Origin: Azoarcus sp.
Lineage (GTDB): Bacteria; Pseudomonadota; Gammaproteobacteria; Burkholderiales; Rhodocyclaceae
Length of the DNA stretch: 37,519 nt
Reading direction: 5' to 3'
NCBI GenBank assembly: GCA_031277415.1
Contig: JAITMK010000130.1
Location: 1-37,519, forward strand
Part shown: in pieces, positions 19,147 to 28,584 of the stretch
Layout: each line of letters opens with the position of its first letter
Position numbering within the stretch: position 1 is the first letter of the stretch
Program-made: the position numbers and the translations under genes
Notes under the pieces: generated by a model
Databases searched by the model: none
What the model was told of the DNA's origin: nothing
What the model saw: the letters and a program-made list of their open reading frames with translations, nothing else

Positions 19147-21051
19147 CTATTCCTCCTCCGCCTGACTCGTAACAGGCTTGATCACGACCTTGTAGCGATC
19201 ACGCAGGGATAGGAGGAAAAACTCTAAATCACTCTCTCCGAGCCACATCCCGTACTTCATTGTTATGTCAGCAATGCGTTGATCATCATCGTCGATGGAC
19301 GGACGCGTGACCGAATCAACCTGGTAAATTACATAGGCGTCATCGGGCAACATCACTGCCACGCGCGACGGCAGATGCGACAACGAAGCAGCGAACACGG
19401 CTTTCGCCGCCTCGAGCGGCAAATCCGGAGTGGGTTCCTCTAAAGATCTGTCGCGCTGGAAAGAGCGCGGGGTGCTCCAGGCGTTGTTGACCGCCTCGCC
19501 CCGGTCGAGAGCTTCCAACGCTGCATTGCCTTCTTCCCGTGCCATGCGCATCGCTTCCTCGCGGCGCAATTTTGCCTCGATTCCTCCGCGAGCATCTTCG
19601 AACGGCACGAGCCGCGCGGCTTCGTGTTCGAGCACGCGCGCCGACACCAGCGTGTTGGTTCCAACATCGATAGCCTGCGTGTTGTGGTGCTGCTTGAGCG
19701 CGTCATCTTCAAACAGACTCGCTACCAACCGTTCATTACGAAATCCGCCCAGGGTATCCGTTCCCCGATTGATCCAGTCGGTACGACGGATTTCCAGCCC
19801 GAAAGCTTCCGCCGCCGGTTGCAGGCTATCAAACGCTTCGTTGTAAACCATATCGGAGAACTTCGAGGTCTTTTCGTTGAAATCCCGCTTGAGCGCCTGC
19901 CTACGTAGCCGTTCGACGATTTCATCACGTACTTCGTCGAGTGGCCGTTTCTTGGTAGCGGTCACCTGGATGATATGGAAACCGTATTTGGTGTGCACCG
20001 GGTCGCTGATTTCGCCCTGTTTCAGCGTAAAGACCGCTTCCTCGAACGCCGAGTCCATCGTCCCGTGCGCAACATAACCAAGATCCCCTCCCACGTCGCT
20101 TGAACCAGGATCTTTCGATTTTTCCCTGGCGAGATCCTGGAAGCGGTCGGGTTCACTGCGCAGGATCGCGGCAATTTCTTCCGCTTCTTTCCTGGCTGCC
20201 TCCATCGCGGCCTCATCGGAGGCGGGAAAAGACTCGATCAGGATATGGCGCACACGCCGTTCTTCCGGCCACCCCTGGTAAACCTTCTGAATGTCCGTTT
20301 CGCCAATCTCGATTTTGTTTGCCAAAGCCTCTTCGCTGAAGACGAGATACTCGGCCTTGATCCGCTCCGGAAGTTGGAACTGTGCCGGATTGTCATCGTA
20401 GAATTTCCGGATCACCGCATCATCTACCTTGATATTGGTCAGATGAGGGGCAACCGGGAAACGCATCTCGCGCACTGCCCGTTTTTCCAGTTCTGCTGCA
20501 AGAACACGAAGCGCCGAACTACGCGCAACCGGCGGCAAGAAGATTCTCCAGTCCATCAACTGCTGATTGAGCAAATCCTGTGCAACTTGTTTCTCGTAGA
20601 CCGCCGGGGTCATCCTGTTTTCTCCCAGCCACTTCTGGTAACTTTCCAGCGAAAACCGGCCGTTCTCCTGGAAAGCCTCGATTCCGGCCAAAGCTTGCTG
20701 CAATTGCCCGCCGAAGATCGTCAGGCGCATATCCTTGGCATAAAGCTCCAGCACCCGGCGGATCACGAGTCGATCAAGCACCGACCGCCGCAGTTTCTCG
20801 GAGTCGAGCATAGCCGGGGACACCTCTTCGCCGAATTGTTCCCGCCGTTCCCGCAAATAGCGACGCTGCTCTTCTTCCAGGGCATTGTTGAAGTCGGTCT
20901 GGTAAATGGGCGTGCCGCCCACCGTCGCAATTTCTCCGCCCCCCGGCCCTCCTCCGAAATAGGAGTCGATCCCGAAAGCGGCAAAAGGAATGATGAGAAC
21001 CGCCAGGATGACCTGGGCGACCCGTTTGTTGTTGCGAATAGCCTCGAACAT
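19147..21051 (-). CDS. ppiD: PpiD-like membrane-anchored periplasmic peptidyl-prolyl isomerase (SurA_N + PpiC)
   Basis: MFEAIRNNKRVAQVILAVLIIPFAAFGIDSYF N-terminal anchor; parvulin RVRHILIESFPAS...GGDLGYVAHGTMDSAFEEAVFTLKQGEISDPVHTKYGFHIIQV. Start trimmed to MFEAIR. Confidence 0.92.
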   Translation of the reverse strand: MFEAIRNNKRVAQVILAVLIIPFAAFGIDSYFGGGPGGGEIATVGGTPIYQTDFNNALEEEQRRYLRERREQFGEEVSPAMLDSEKLRRSVLDRLVIRRVLELYAKDMRLTIFGGQLQQALAGIEAFQENGRFSLESYQKWLGENRMTPAVYEKQVAQDLLNQQLMDWRIFLPPVARSSALRVLAAELEKRAVREMRFPVAPHLTNIKVDDAVIRKFYDDNPAQFQLPERIKAEYLVFSEEALANKIEIGETDIQKVYQGWPEERRVRHILIESFPASDEAAMEAARKEAEEIAAILRSEPDRFQDLAREKSKDPGSSDVGGDLGYVAHGTMDSAFEEAVFTLKQGEISDPVHTKYGFHIIQVTATKKRPLDEVRDEIVERLRRQALKRDFNEKTSKFSDMVYNEAFDSLQPAAEAFGLEIRRTDWINRGTDTLGGFRNERLVASLFEDDALKQHHNTQAIDVGTNTLVSARVLEHEAARLVPFEDARGGIEAKLRREEAMRMAREEGNAALEALDRGEAVNNAWSTPRSFQRDRSLEEPTPDLPLEAAKAVFAASLSHLPSRVAVMLPDDAYVIYQVDSVTRPSIDDDDQRIADITMKYGMWLGESDLEFFLLSLRDRYKVVIKPVTSQAEEE

Positions 21052-21283
21052 CTCGTTTTCCGTGCTTTGAAAAGTGCCCACAGACAGGGAGAACCCCTGT
21101 CAAACAAAGGGTGGAATTTTAGCGCATTCGGCTCTTCCGTGGATGTTGCTTTCTTTCGCGCTTGCGGCTTTCTTCAAAGCGATGCTATCGTCCATCGATG
21201 TGCGGGAAAAATTCTCTCGCACGGGGCAAAACCAAAAAATCCTTCATTTGCTCCCATCAATCTGCATCCATCAGAGTCGCCAT

Positions 21284-22402
21284 ATGAGTCATTCCTCTCC
21301 TGCTTCCAACCCTTCCCTTCAAACAGCCCTGCACGGCGCCCACCTCGCTGCCGGTGCGCGTATGGTCGATTTCGCCGGCTGGCACATGCCGGTCAACTAT
21401 GGCTCCCAGATCGACGAGCATCACGCCGTGCGGCGCGACGCGGGCATGTTCGACGTCTCGCACATGCTTGCGCTCGATCTCGAAGGGTTCGACTCCACCG
21501 TCTGGCTGCGCGCTTTGCTGGCCAACGACGTTGTCCGGCTCGCCCGCGCGAACGTCCCCGGCAAGGCGCTCTATTCCTGCATGTTGCGTGAAGACGGCGG
21601 CGTGATCGACGATCTCATCGTCTACCGGTTCGACGACAGCCGCTACCGGATCGTGGTCAACGCAGGCACGGCGGCAAAGGACGTGGCCTGGATGCGCAAG
21701 CATATCGCCGGTCATGGTTTCAACGTCAGCCTCACCGAACGGCGCGACCTTGCCATGCTCGCCGTGCAGGGCCCGAAGGCACGGGAAAAAACCTGGCTGG
21801 CCCTCCCCGGGTTGAAAACCGGCAGCGAAGCACTGCTTCCGTTCTCCGGCGCGCAAATCGGCGACATTTTCATTGGCCGCACCGGTTACACCGGCGAAGA
21901 CGGCTTTGAACTCACCCTGCCTGCCGCGCAGGCCACGGCGCTCTGGAACGATCTCCTGAACGCAGGGGTGCGGCCCTGCGGTCTGGGCGCACGCGATACC
22001 CTGCGCCTCGAAGCCGGAATGAACCTGTACGGGCAGGACATGGACGAAACCGTCTCGCCTCTCGACTCGGGACTTGCCTGGACGGTCGACTTCAGCGACC
22101 CGGACCGCGCCTTCAGCGGGCGCGCCGCCCTCGAAGCCCATCCTGCCACCCACAAATTGCTCGGTGTCGTGCTTGAAGAACGCGGCGTGTTGCGCGCCCA
22201 CATGCCGGTGTTTACCTCCGGCGGCACAGGTGAAACCACCAGTGGCAGTTTTTCGCCCACGCTGGAAAAATCCATCGCCTTCGCCCGATTGCCGCTGCAC
22301 ACCCACGACGGCGAAAAAATCGAAGTTGAAATCCGGGGCAAACGCCTGCCCGCGCGCACGGTCAAATTGCCTTTCGTGCGTCATGGCAAGGCGCTTGTCT
22401 GA
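21284..22402 (+). CDS. gcvT: glycine cleavage system T protein (aminomethyltransferase)
   Basis: [57 protein letters not shown]; followed by gcvH and gcvP. Confidence 0.97.
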   Translation: MSHSSPASNPSLQTALHGAHLAAGARMVDFAGWHMPVNYGSQIDEHHAVRRDAGMFDVSHMLALDLEGFDSTVWLRALLANDVVRLARANVPGKALYSCMLREDGGVIDDLIVYRFDDSRYRIVVNAGTAAKDVAWMRKHIAGHGFNVSLTERRDLAMLAVQGPKAREKTWLALPGLKTGSEALLPFSGAQIGDIFIGRTGYTGEDGFELTLPAAQATALWNDLLNAGVRPCGLGARDTLRLEAGMNLYGQDMDETVSPLDSGLAWTVDFSDPDRAFSGRAALEAHPATHKLLGVVLEERGVLRAHMPVFTSGGTGETTSGSFSPTLEKSIAFARLPLHTHDGEKIEVEIRGKRLPARTVKLPFVRHGKALV

Positions 22403-22457
22403 AAACATGCGCCGGTTCCCTACACGTTTTTTTTCCCCGTTTCTGCCGGAGAATCAC

Positions 22458-22844
22458 ATGAGCAAAGTTCCCTCAGAACTGAAGTACACCGACACCCACG
22501 AATGGGTACGCCTCGAAGATGACGGCACCTTGACGGTTGGCATTACCGATCACGCCCAGGAAGCCCTGGGTGACATCGTTTTCGTCGAACTGCCCGAAAC
22601 AGGCCGCAAACTGGCGGACAAGGAAGGCTGCGCGACCATCGAGTCGGTCAAGGCCGCTTCCGATGTTTACACCCCGTTCGCGGGCGAAGTGATTGCCGTC
22701 AACCAGGCCATGGCCGACGCTCCCGAGAGCATCAATGCCGACGCCTATGCGGCATGGCTTTTCAAACTGCGCCCTGCCGCCAATGCCGATACGGCAGCCC
22801 TGCTGGATGCCGCAGCCTATCAATCCGCGATTGCTGAAGAATAA
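22458..22844 (+). CDS. gcvH: glycine cleavage system H protein
   Basis: [39 protein letters not shown]...[17 protein letters not shown] (lipoyl-lysine motif). Confidence 0.97.
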   Translation: MSKVPSELKYTDTHEWVRLEDDGTLTVGITDHAQEALGDIVFVELPETGRKLADKEGCATIESVKAASDVYTPFAGEVIAVNQAMADAPESINADAYAAWLFKLRPAANADTAALLDAAAYQSAIAEE

Positions 22845-22848
22845 ATCC

Positions 22849-25737
22849 ATGACCTCCCTGGCCGAACTCATCCGCCACAACGACTTCGCTTCCCGTCACC
22901 TGGGTTCCTCCCCCGATGAAATCGCCCGCCTTTGTGCCGCGATTGGCGTTGCCAATATCGACGAACTCATCGGGCAAACCATGCCGCAGGCCATCCGCCT
23001 GCCCAAGCCCCCGGAACTCGCCCCTCCCCTCGACGAACAGCAGGCGCTCCAGCGCCTGCGCAACATGGCTGCGAAGAACGTCTCGCGCAAATCGATGCTC
23101 GGCCTCGGCTATCACGGCACCCACACCCCAGCGGTCATCCTGCGCAACGTGCTGGAAAACCCCGGCTGGTACACCTCCTATACGCCCTACCAGGCCGAAA
23201 TTGCCCAGGGCCGCCTCGAAGCCCTGCTCACCTTCCAGCAACTGATTACCGACCTCACCGGGCTGGATATTGCCAACGCCTCGCTCCTCGACGAGGCGAC
23301 TGCCGCCGCCGAAGCAATGACGATGGCGCGCCGGGTATCGAAATCCGCCTCGAACGCATTCTTCGTCGATGAGGCTTGCCTGCCGCAGACGCTCGACGTG
23401 CTGCGCACCCGCGCGCAAGGCTTCGGCTTCGAGATCATCACCGGCAAAGCGGAAGATGCCGCCCGGCGCGAAGTCTTCGGCGCACTGCTGCAATACCCGG
23501 ACGTATACGGCGAAATCAAAGAACTCGACCACATCATCCTCGATCTCAGAACGCGCAACGCGGTCGTCGCCATAGCGGCCGATCCGATGGCGCTCGTGCT
23601 GCTCAAAAGCCCCGGCGCACTCGGGGCCGACATTGCCCTGGGCTCGATGCAGCGCTTCGGCATTCCGATGGGCTACGGTGGCCCGCACGCGGCTTACTTT
23701 GCCGTGCGCGCTGTCCACGTCCGGTCGATGCCGGGCCGCATCATCGGCATCTCGAAAGACGCGCGCGGCAAGCGCGCCTACCGTATGTGCCTGCAAACGC
23801 GCGAACAGCACATCCGACGCGAAAAAGCCAATTCCAACATTTGCACCTCGCAGGCACTGCTTGCCAACATGGCCGCGTTCTACGCCGTCTGGCACGGCCC
23901 GCACGGCCTCAAAGCCATTGCCGGGCGCATTCACCGCCTGGCGGCAGTCCTCGCCCTGGCGCTGCGCGCCTCGGGACGTCAGGTGCGCGAACAGGTGTTC
24001 TTCGACACCGTGGCAGTCACCTTCCCCACCGCCAGCCTGGCAAAAAACGTTTTCACCGCCGCTGCCGAGGCAGGGTACGACTTGCGCCGGTTCGACGATG
24101 TCACTCTGGGCATCGTGCTGGACGAAACCACTACCCGCGCCGACCTCATCGCGCTGGTTCGCGCTTTCGGCGCTTTTATCGACGAAGCCAAGCTCGACGC
24201 GCTCGACCGCCGCGCCGAAACTCTCGAATTCATCCCGGCGGCGCTGCTGCGCGACGACTCCTTCCTCACCCATGCCGTGTTCAACTCTCACCATACCGAA
24301 CACGCAATGCTGCGTTACCTCAAGCGGCTGCAAAACCGCGACCTTGCGCTCGATCACTCGATGATTCCGCTCGGCTCCTGCACGATGAAACTCAACCCGG
24401 CAGCCGCCATGATGCCGATCACCTGGCCGGAATTCGCCTCGACCCACCCGTTCGTCCCGGCTGACAAGGCCGCAGGCACGGTGGAAATGATTCGCTCTCT
24501 GGCCTCATGGCTATGCGCAATCACCGGCTTCCCCGCCGTCTGCATGCAGCCGAATTCCGGCGCGCAGGGCGAATACGCCGGACTGGCCGTCATCGCGCGC
24601 TATCACGCCAGCCGTGGGCAAGCATACCGGCGCATATGCCTGATTCCCCAATCGGCGCACGGAACCAACCCGGCTTCCGCCCAAATGGCAGGCATGAAAG
24701 TGGTCACGGTGGACTGCGACAGCGATGGCAACGTCGACCTCGGCGACCTGAAAGCCAAGGCCGTCATGCACACTCACGAGCTTGCGGCGCTGATGGTGAC
24801 CTACCCCTCCACCCACGGCGTTTTTGAACAAGGCATCCGCGAAATCTGCCAGATCGTCCACGACCACGGCGGGCAGGTCTACATGGACGGCGCAAACCTC
24901 AATGCCCTGGTCGGCCTCACTTCCCCTGCCTTCATCGGCGCCGATGTCACGCACATGAACCTGCACAAGACCTTCGCCATCCCGCACGGAGGAGGCGGGC
25001 CGGGCATGGGGCCGATCGGTCTGGCCGCGCACCTCGTGCCCTTTGCGCCGGATCATGTGTTCATGCCGGAAGACGCGGCAAACCGCCAGCGGCCCAATCG
25101 CGGGCAGAGCGCAGTCAGCGCCTCCCCCTACGGTTCCGCCAGCATTCTGCCGATTTCGTGGATGTACATCGCCATGATGGGCAGTGAAGGACTCAAACGG
25201 GCAACCGAACTCGCCATCCTCAACGCCAATTATGTCGCCCACCGTCTCGCGCCCCATTACCCGGTGCTTTATACCGGCGGGCACGGGCGTGTGGCGCACG
25301 AATGTCTTCTGGACATTCGCCCCATCAAGGCCGTCACCGGCATCGGCGAGATCGACATTGCCAAACGGCTCATGGACTACGGCTTTCACGCCCCCACCGT
25401 CTCCTTCCCCGTCGCGGGCACGATGATGGTCGAGCCCACCGAATCGGAACCCCTCCCCGAACTCGACCGCTTCATCGAGGCCATGATTTCCATCCGCGAC
25501 GAAATTCGCCGTATCGAACTCGGCGAATGGGACGCCACCGACAACCCGCTCAAGAACGCGCCTCACACCCAGGCCGACCTCATGGGCGAGTGGAACCATG
25601 CCTACAGCCGCGAGCAGGCGGTTTTCCCGCTTCCCTGGATTGCGGAAAACAAATTCTGGCCGAGCGTAAACCGGATCGACGATGTATGGGGCGACCGGAA
25701 TCTGTGCTGCACGCTGGAGAGGCCCGATTCCAACTGA
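22849..25737 (+). CDS. gcvP: glycine dehydrogenase (decarboxylating), single-chain P protein
   Basis: [75 protein letters not shown] site [21 protein letters not shown]. Confidence 0.97.
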   Translation: MTSLAELIRHNDFASRHLGSSPDEIARLCAAIGVANIDELIGQTMPQAIRLPKPPELAPPLDEQQALQRLRNMAAKNVSRKSMLGLGYHGTHTPAVILRNVLENPGWYTSYTPYQAEIAQGRLEALLTFQQLITDLTGLDIANASLLDEATAAAEAMTMARRVSKSASNAFFVDEACLPQTLDVLRTRAQGFGFEIITGKAEDAARREVFGALLQYPDVYGEIKELDHIILDLRTRNAVVAIAADPMALVLLKSPGALGADIALGSMQRFGIPMGYGGPHAAYFAVRAVHVRSMPGRIIGISKDARGKRAYRMCLQTREQHIRREKANSNICTSQALLANMAAFYAVWHGPHGLKAIAGRIHRLAAVLALALRASGRQVREQVFFDTVAVTFPTASLAKNVFTAAAEAGYDLRRFDDVTLGIVLDETTTRADLIALVRAFGAFIDEAKLDALDRRAETLEFIPAALLRDDSFLTHAVFNSHHTEHAMLRYLKRLQNRDLALDHSMIPLGSCTMKLNPAAAMMPITWPEFASTHPFVPADKAAGTVEMIRSLASWLCAITGFPAVCMQPNSGAQGEYAGLAVIARYHASRGQAYRRICLIPQSAHGTNPASAQMAGMKVVTVDCDSDGNVDLGDLKAKAVMHTHELAALMVTYPSTHGVFEQGIREICQIVHDHGGQVYMDGANLNALVGLTSPAFIGADVTHMNLHKTFAIPHGGGGPGMGPIGLAAHLVPFAPDHVFMPEDAANRQRPNRGQSAVSASPYGSASILPISWMYIAMMGSEGLKRATELAILNANYVAHRLAPHYPVLYTGGHGRVAHECLLDIRPIKAVTGIGEIDIAKRLMDYGFHAPTVSFPVAGTMMVEPTESEPLPELDRFIEAMISIRDEIRRIELGEWDATDNPLKNAPHTQADLMGEWNHAYSREQAVFPLPWIAENKFWPSVNRIDDVWGDRNLCCTLERPDSN

Positions 25738-25755
25738 CTTTCCGTTGCCCCTTCC

Positions 25756-27369
25756 ATGCTCCTCAAACGTTCGATCTGGGCGGCGCTTGCGCTCGTTCAC
25801 CTCGCCATCCTTGCCGCGCTCCTGAGTTGGGTCGTCACCCAAACCCGGCCCGAGGAGATGCCCGGCCTGGAACTGGCTCATGGCGAGAAGCTGCGCTGCA
25901 TCTCCTACGCTCCTTTCCATCGCCCCGGGCAAACGCCTTTCGATGAAAAACTGGTTATCCCGCGCCAGCAGATCGAAGAAGACCTGCGCGCAATCTCCGC
26001 GATTGCCGGTTGTGTACGAATTTACTCGACCGACAGGGGGCTGGATCAGGTGCCCGGAGTTGCCCACGAATTGGGGCTGAAGGTACTGCTCGGCGCATGG
26101 ATCGGCTACCTGCCGAAGAAAAGCGCCCTCGAACTCGAACGCGCCATCGCGCTTGCCGACGCCTATCGCGACACCGTGCGGGCAATCATCGTCGGCAATG
26201 AAGTCCTGCTCCGCCGGGAACGCACGCCCGCAGAGATGCGCGCCCTGCTCGATTCGGTACGCGCAAAAAGCCCCGTGCCCGTCACCTACGCCGACGTGTG
26301 GGAATTCTGGCTCAAGAACACCGAACTGGCTGCGCATGTCGACTTCATTACCGTGCACATCTTGCCTTTCTGGGAGGACGATCCGGTCGACATCGGGCGC
26401 GCGCTGGCCCATGTCGCCGAAACTCACGAGAAAATCAGTGCGGTTTTTCCCGGCAAACCCATCCTGATCGGCGAAACCGGTTGGCCGAGCGCCGGTCTCC
26501 GGCGCGGAGATTCGCTGCCCTCGAAGGTCGCCCAGGCACGCTACATTCGGGAATTCGTGCGCCGGGCGCACGACTCGGACTGGGATTACAACCTCATCGA
26601 AGCCATCGACCAGCCGTGGAAACGCTCGCTCGAAGGCACTGTCGGCGGCTACTGGGGAATGCTCGATGCCAACACCCTGCAAACAAAATTCCCGCTGACC
26701 GGCCCCGTCTCCGAACGAACCGGCATCACCGCGCCGTTGATCGGAACCGGCCTGGGAACCCTCCTCGCCCTGCTCCTTGCTCTCGCCGGACGCGCCGGAA
26801 CGTCCCTCCGGCAACCGGCACGCCTCGCCGCCATTACCCTCATCGGCGCAACGACCGGCCTGATCGCCGTCCTGCACGCCGAACACGCCCAATTGGCCTA
26901 CGCCAGCCTGACCGACTGGGTCGCTCTGGGAACAGTCGCCCTCGCCGCCCCCCTCCTCTGCGCAACGCTGACGCGCTGGCACGCCGACCCGCTCGTACCA
27001 GCCGACATTGCCTGGCAACGAATACGAGGCGCAAGGCTGCGCTTCAGCGCCACCGACGCATTGTCCGCATTGCGCGGATTTCTCCTTTTCGCCGCCGCCA
27101 TCGCAGCCTTGCTGCTGCTCATCACCTCGCGCTACCGCGACTTTCCAAGCCTGCTCTACCTGACCCCGGCAGCAATTTACGGCGTCATCGGCTGGCTGCG
27201 CGGCAACGAATTTTCTCGCGCCGAACGCATCTGCGCCGCCCTCATCGCCGTGTGCGCCCTCGGCCGCTGGCTGCCCGAACCCACCAACCCGCAGGCCATT
27301 GGCTGGCTACTCGTCTGCCTCGCCCTGGCCCTGCCCGTGCTCATATCTCGCCGACAGAGCAGAAAATGA
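25756..27369 (+). CDS. membrane-anchored glycoside hydrolase family 17 protein (exo-beta-1,3-glucanase/transglycosylase-like) with C-terminal multi-TM region
   Basis: GH17 signatures AIIVGNEVLLRRE (acid/base Glu) and ILIGETGWPSAG (nucleophile Glu); N-terminal TM; several hydrophobic segments after about residue 320. Confidence 0.82.
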   Translation: MLLKRSIWAALALVHLAILAALLSWVVTQTRPEEMPGLELAHGEKLRCISYAPFHRPGQTPFDEKLVIPRQQIEEDLRAISAIAGCVRIYSTDRGLDQVPGVAHELGLKVLLGAWIGYLPKKSALELERAIALADAYRDTVRAIIVGNEVLLRRERTPAEMRALLDSVRAKSPVPVTYADVWEFWLKNTELAAHVDFITVHILPFWEDDPVDIGRALAHVAETHEKISAVFPGKPILIGETGWPSAGLRRGDSLPSKVAQARYIREFVRRAHDSDWDYNLIEAIDQPWKRSLEGTVGGYWGMLDANTLQTKFPLTGPVSERTGITAPLIGTGLGTLLALLLALAGRAGTSLRQPARLAAITLIGATTGLIAVLHAEHAQLAYASLTDWVALGTVALAAPLLCATLTRWHADPLVPADIAWQRIRGARLRFSATDALSALRGFLLFAAAIAALLLLITSRYRDFPSLLYLTPAAIYGVIGWLRGNEFSRAERICAALIAVCALGRWLPEPTNPQAIGWLLVCLALALPVLISRRQSRK

Positions 27370-27416
27370 AATGAAGGCGCGCCTGCACAAGAGTTGGTGT
27401 CCTAGAGTAGAACTGC

Positions 27417-27560
27417 GACTCCCTCCGTCACGCGCTCCGCGCGGGTAAGGGTGGCAAGGGGTTGCAATGAGTCGCTTCTCTTCTCCGATGCGAAGCATCG
27501 CAAACTCTATAGCCTCCCTCCCGAGGGAGGTGGCACGCCGCAGGCGTGACGGAGGGAGTC
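27417..27560. repeat. 17-bp perfect inverted repeat GACTCCCTCCGTCACGC / GCGTGACGGAGGGAGTC
   Basis: 27417-27433 and 27544-27560 are exact reverse complements. Confidence 0.9.
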
Positions 27561-27565
27561 AAAAC

Positions 27566-27596
27566 GCATGGGCAGGCACAAGGCCTGCCCCTACAT
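27566..27596. repeat. dispersed GTAGGGGC hairpin repeat (31 bp)
   Basis: GCATGGGCAGGCACAAGGCCTGCCCCTACAT, exact reverse complement of 18873-18903. Confidence 0.9.
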
Positions 27597-27630
27597 TATT
27601 ACGCGGGATACTGGGTAATGCAGGCATTCC

Positions 27631-27930
27631 CTAATGCAGCACGCTCGGAGGAGGGCTTGCATCAGGGAGCGGACGCGTCATACGCATGATTTCGACAGAA
27701 TTACGAAGCGCTTTTATGACTGAAGCGACACCCGCCACATAGGCTTCCGGTTTATCCTGGTCGATCACTTGAGCGTTGTATTTTGTGAGGCCATCCAGAA
27801 TGTGCTGCCAGTCCAGACGATGCGCAAGCAGCGTGCCGCATACGGACATGAGAACATTCATCTGAGCTTGCTGCATTACCAGCAAATTTTTTAGGTTGGT
27901 TTCATCATCATTCATTTCATTTCCCGCCAC
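27631..27930 (-). CDS. hypothetical protein, 99 aa
   Basis: ORF MAGNEMNDDETNLKNLLVMQQAQMNVLMSVCGTLLAHRLDWQHIL...; plausible coding, no family recognised; stop lies in the CTAA flank of element D. Confidence 0.5.
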   Translation of the reverse strand: MAGNEMNDDETNLKNLLVMQQAQMNVLMSVCGTLLAHRLDWQHILDGLTKYNAQVIDQDKPEAYVAGVASVIKALRNSVEIMRMTRPLPDASPPPSVLH

Positions 27931-28256
27931 GATCTACATGAAAACGTAATATATCGCCCATACACCCTTATATTAGATATTTTTTTTGTATTTTTTAGTG
28001 TGGAAATCCCTTAGCACAAATGGACAGGTGAAAATAAATCCATATGTATTTTTTCTATCATCATTAACTACGACATTTCGATACGAGAGCTTTTCGCGGG
28101 AAATGTGTGCCATTTTTTTTGGCGTCAATAAACAAGGCGAAGAAACGTTGTATAAAAAATATATTTTGGAATGGCTATGATGATTAGAGCGGTTTTTGTT
28201 TAGTCGTGCACAAATCATGTGTGTACAAACCCATGGACAACAGGCTGTCACTCTAA

Positions 28257-28386
28257 GGAACCTCTGCATTACCCTATATCCACCGTTTGTCATCCTGCGC
28301 GAAGTCGCAGGATCCATGCGGCGTCTGGATTCTGCGACTTCGCTTCGCTGCGCGCAGAATGACAGGAGGGGTTTTGCAGATGTTCC
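28257..28386. mobile_element. MITE-like element B (130 bp), flanked by CTAA
   Basis: GGAACCTCTGCATTACCC ... GGGGTTTTGCAGATGTTCC; CTAA at 28253-28256 and 28387-28390; reverse complement closely matches element A. Confidence 0.8.
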
Positions 28387-28390
28387 CTAA

Positions 28391-28498
28391 GGATTCTCTG
28401 CAAAACCCCATTCCAATTGCCGAGCGTAGGGGCGACCTGTGGTCGCCCGGTGAATTGCGTGAATGAATGTGCAACAGGAGGAGTAATGCAGACCTTCC
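28391..28498. mobile_element. MITE-like element C (108 bp), shares a CTAA with element B
   Basis: GGATTCTCTGCAAAACCCC ... GAGTAATGCAGACCTTCC; CTAA at 28387-28390 and 28499-28502; contains GTAGGGGCGACCTGTGGTCGCCC. Confidence 0.75.
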
Positions 28499-28584
28499 CT
28501 AACGCAATAAGCTACCTGGCGTGCCGTAGGTACTGTTATCGGCGTCAAGTTCCTTGCATAGTTAGCGACAAAAACATTCGCTGC

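Larger units (their letters stand above)
27406..27630. mobile_element. possible MITE-like element D with nested repeats
   Basis: Right end GGGTAATGCAGGCATTCC then CTAA (27631-27634); weaker left end AGTAGAACTGCGACTCCC preceded by CTAG (27402-27405). Contains a 17-bp perfect IR and a GTAGGGGC hairpin. Confidence 0.5.

Noticed and set aside
21082-21283. Possible glycine riboswitch upstream of gcvT
   Set aside because: I looked for the conserved tandem aptamer core and found no convincing match in the leader; a covariance search (Rfam glycine model) would be needed to change this.
24511-27018. 835-aa minus-strand ORF opposite gcvP/GH17, and similar long antisense ORFs (22762-24447, 30809-32290, 32466-34115, 35102-36550)
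   Set aside because: Complementary to strongly supported conserved genes; low-complexity, family-less translations typical of GC-rich antisense shadow frames.
27973-28317. 114-aa minus-strand ORF and 64-aa plus-strand ORF (27986-28180) in the AT-rich spacer
   Set aside because: Overlapping frames in AT-rich DNA, no recognisable family; the 114-aa ORF begins inside element B.
27417-28502. Possible CRISPR array from clustered repeats
   Set aside because: Repeats are palindromic, of differing sequence and irregular spacing; no uniform repeat-spacer pattern and no cas genes.
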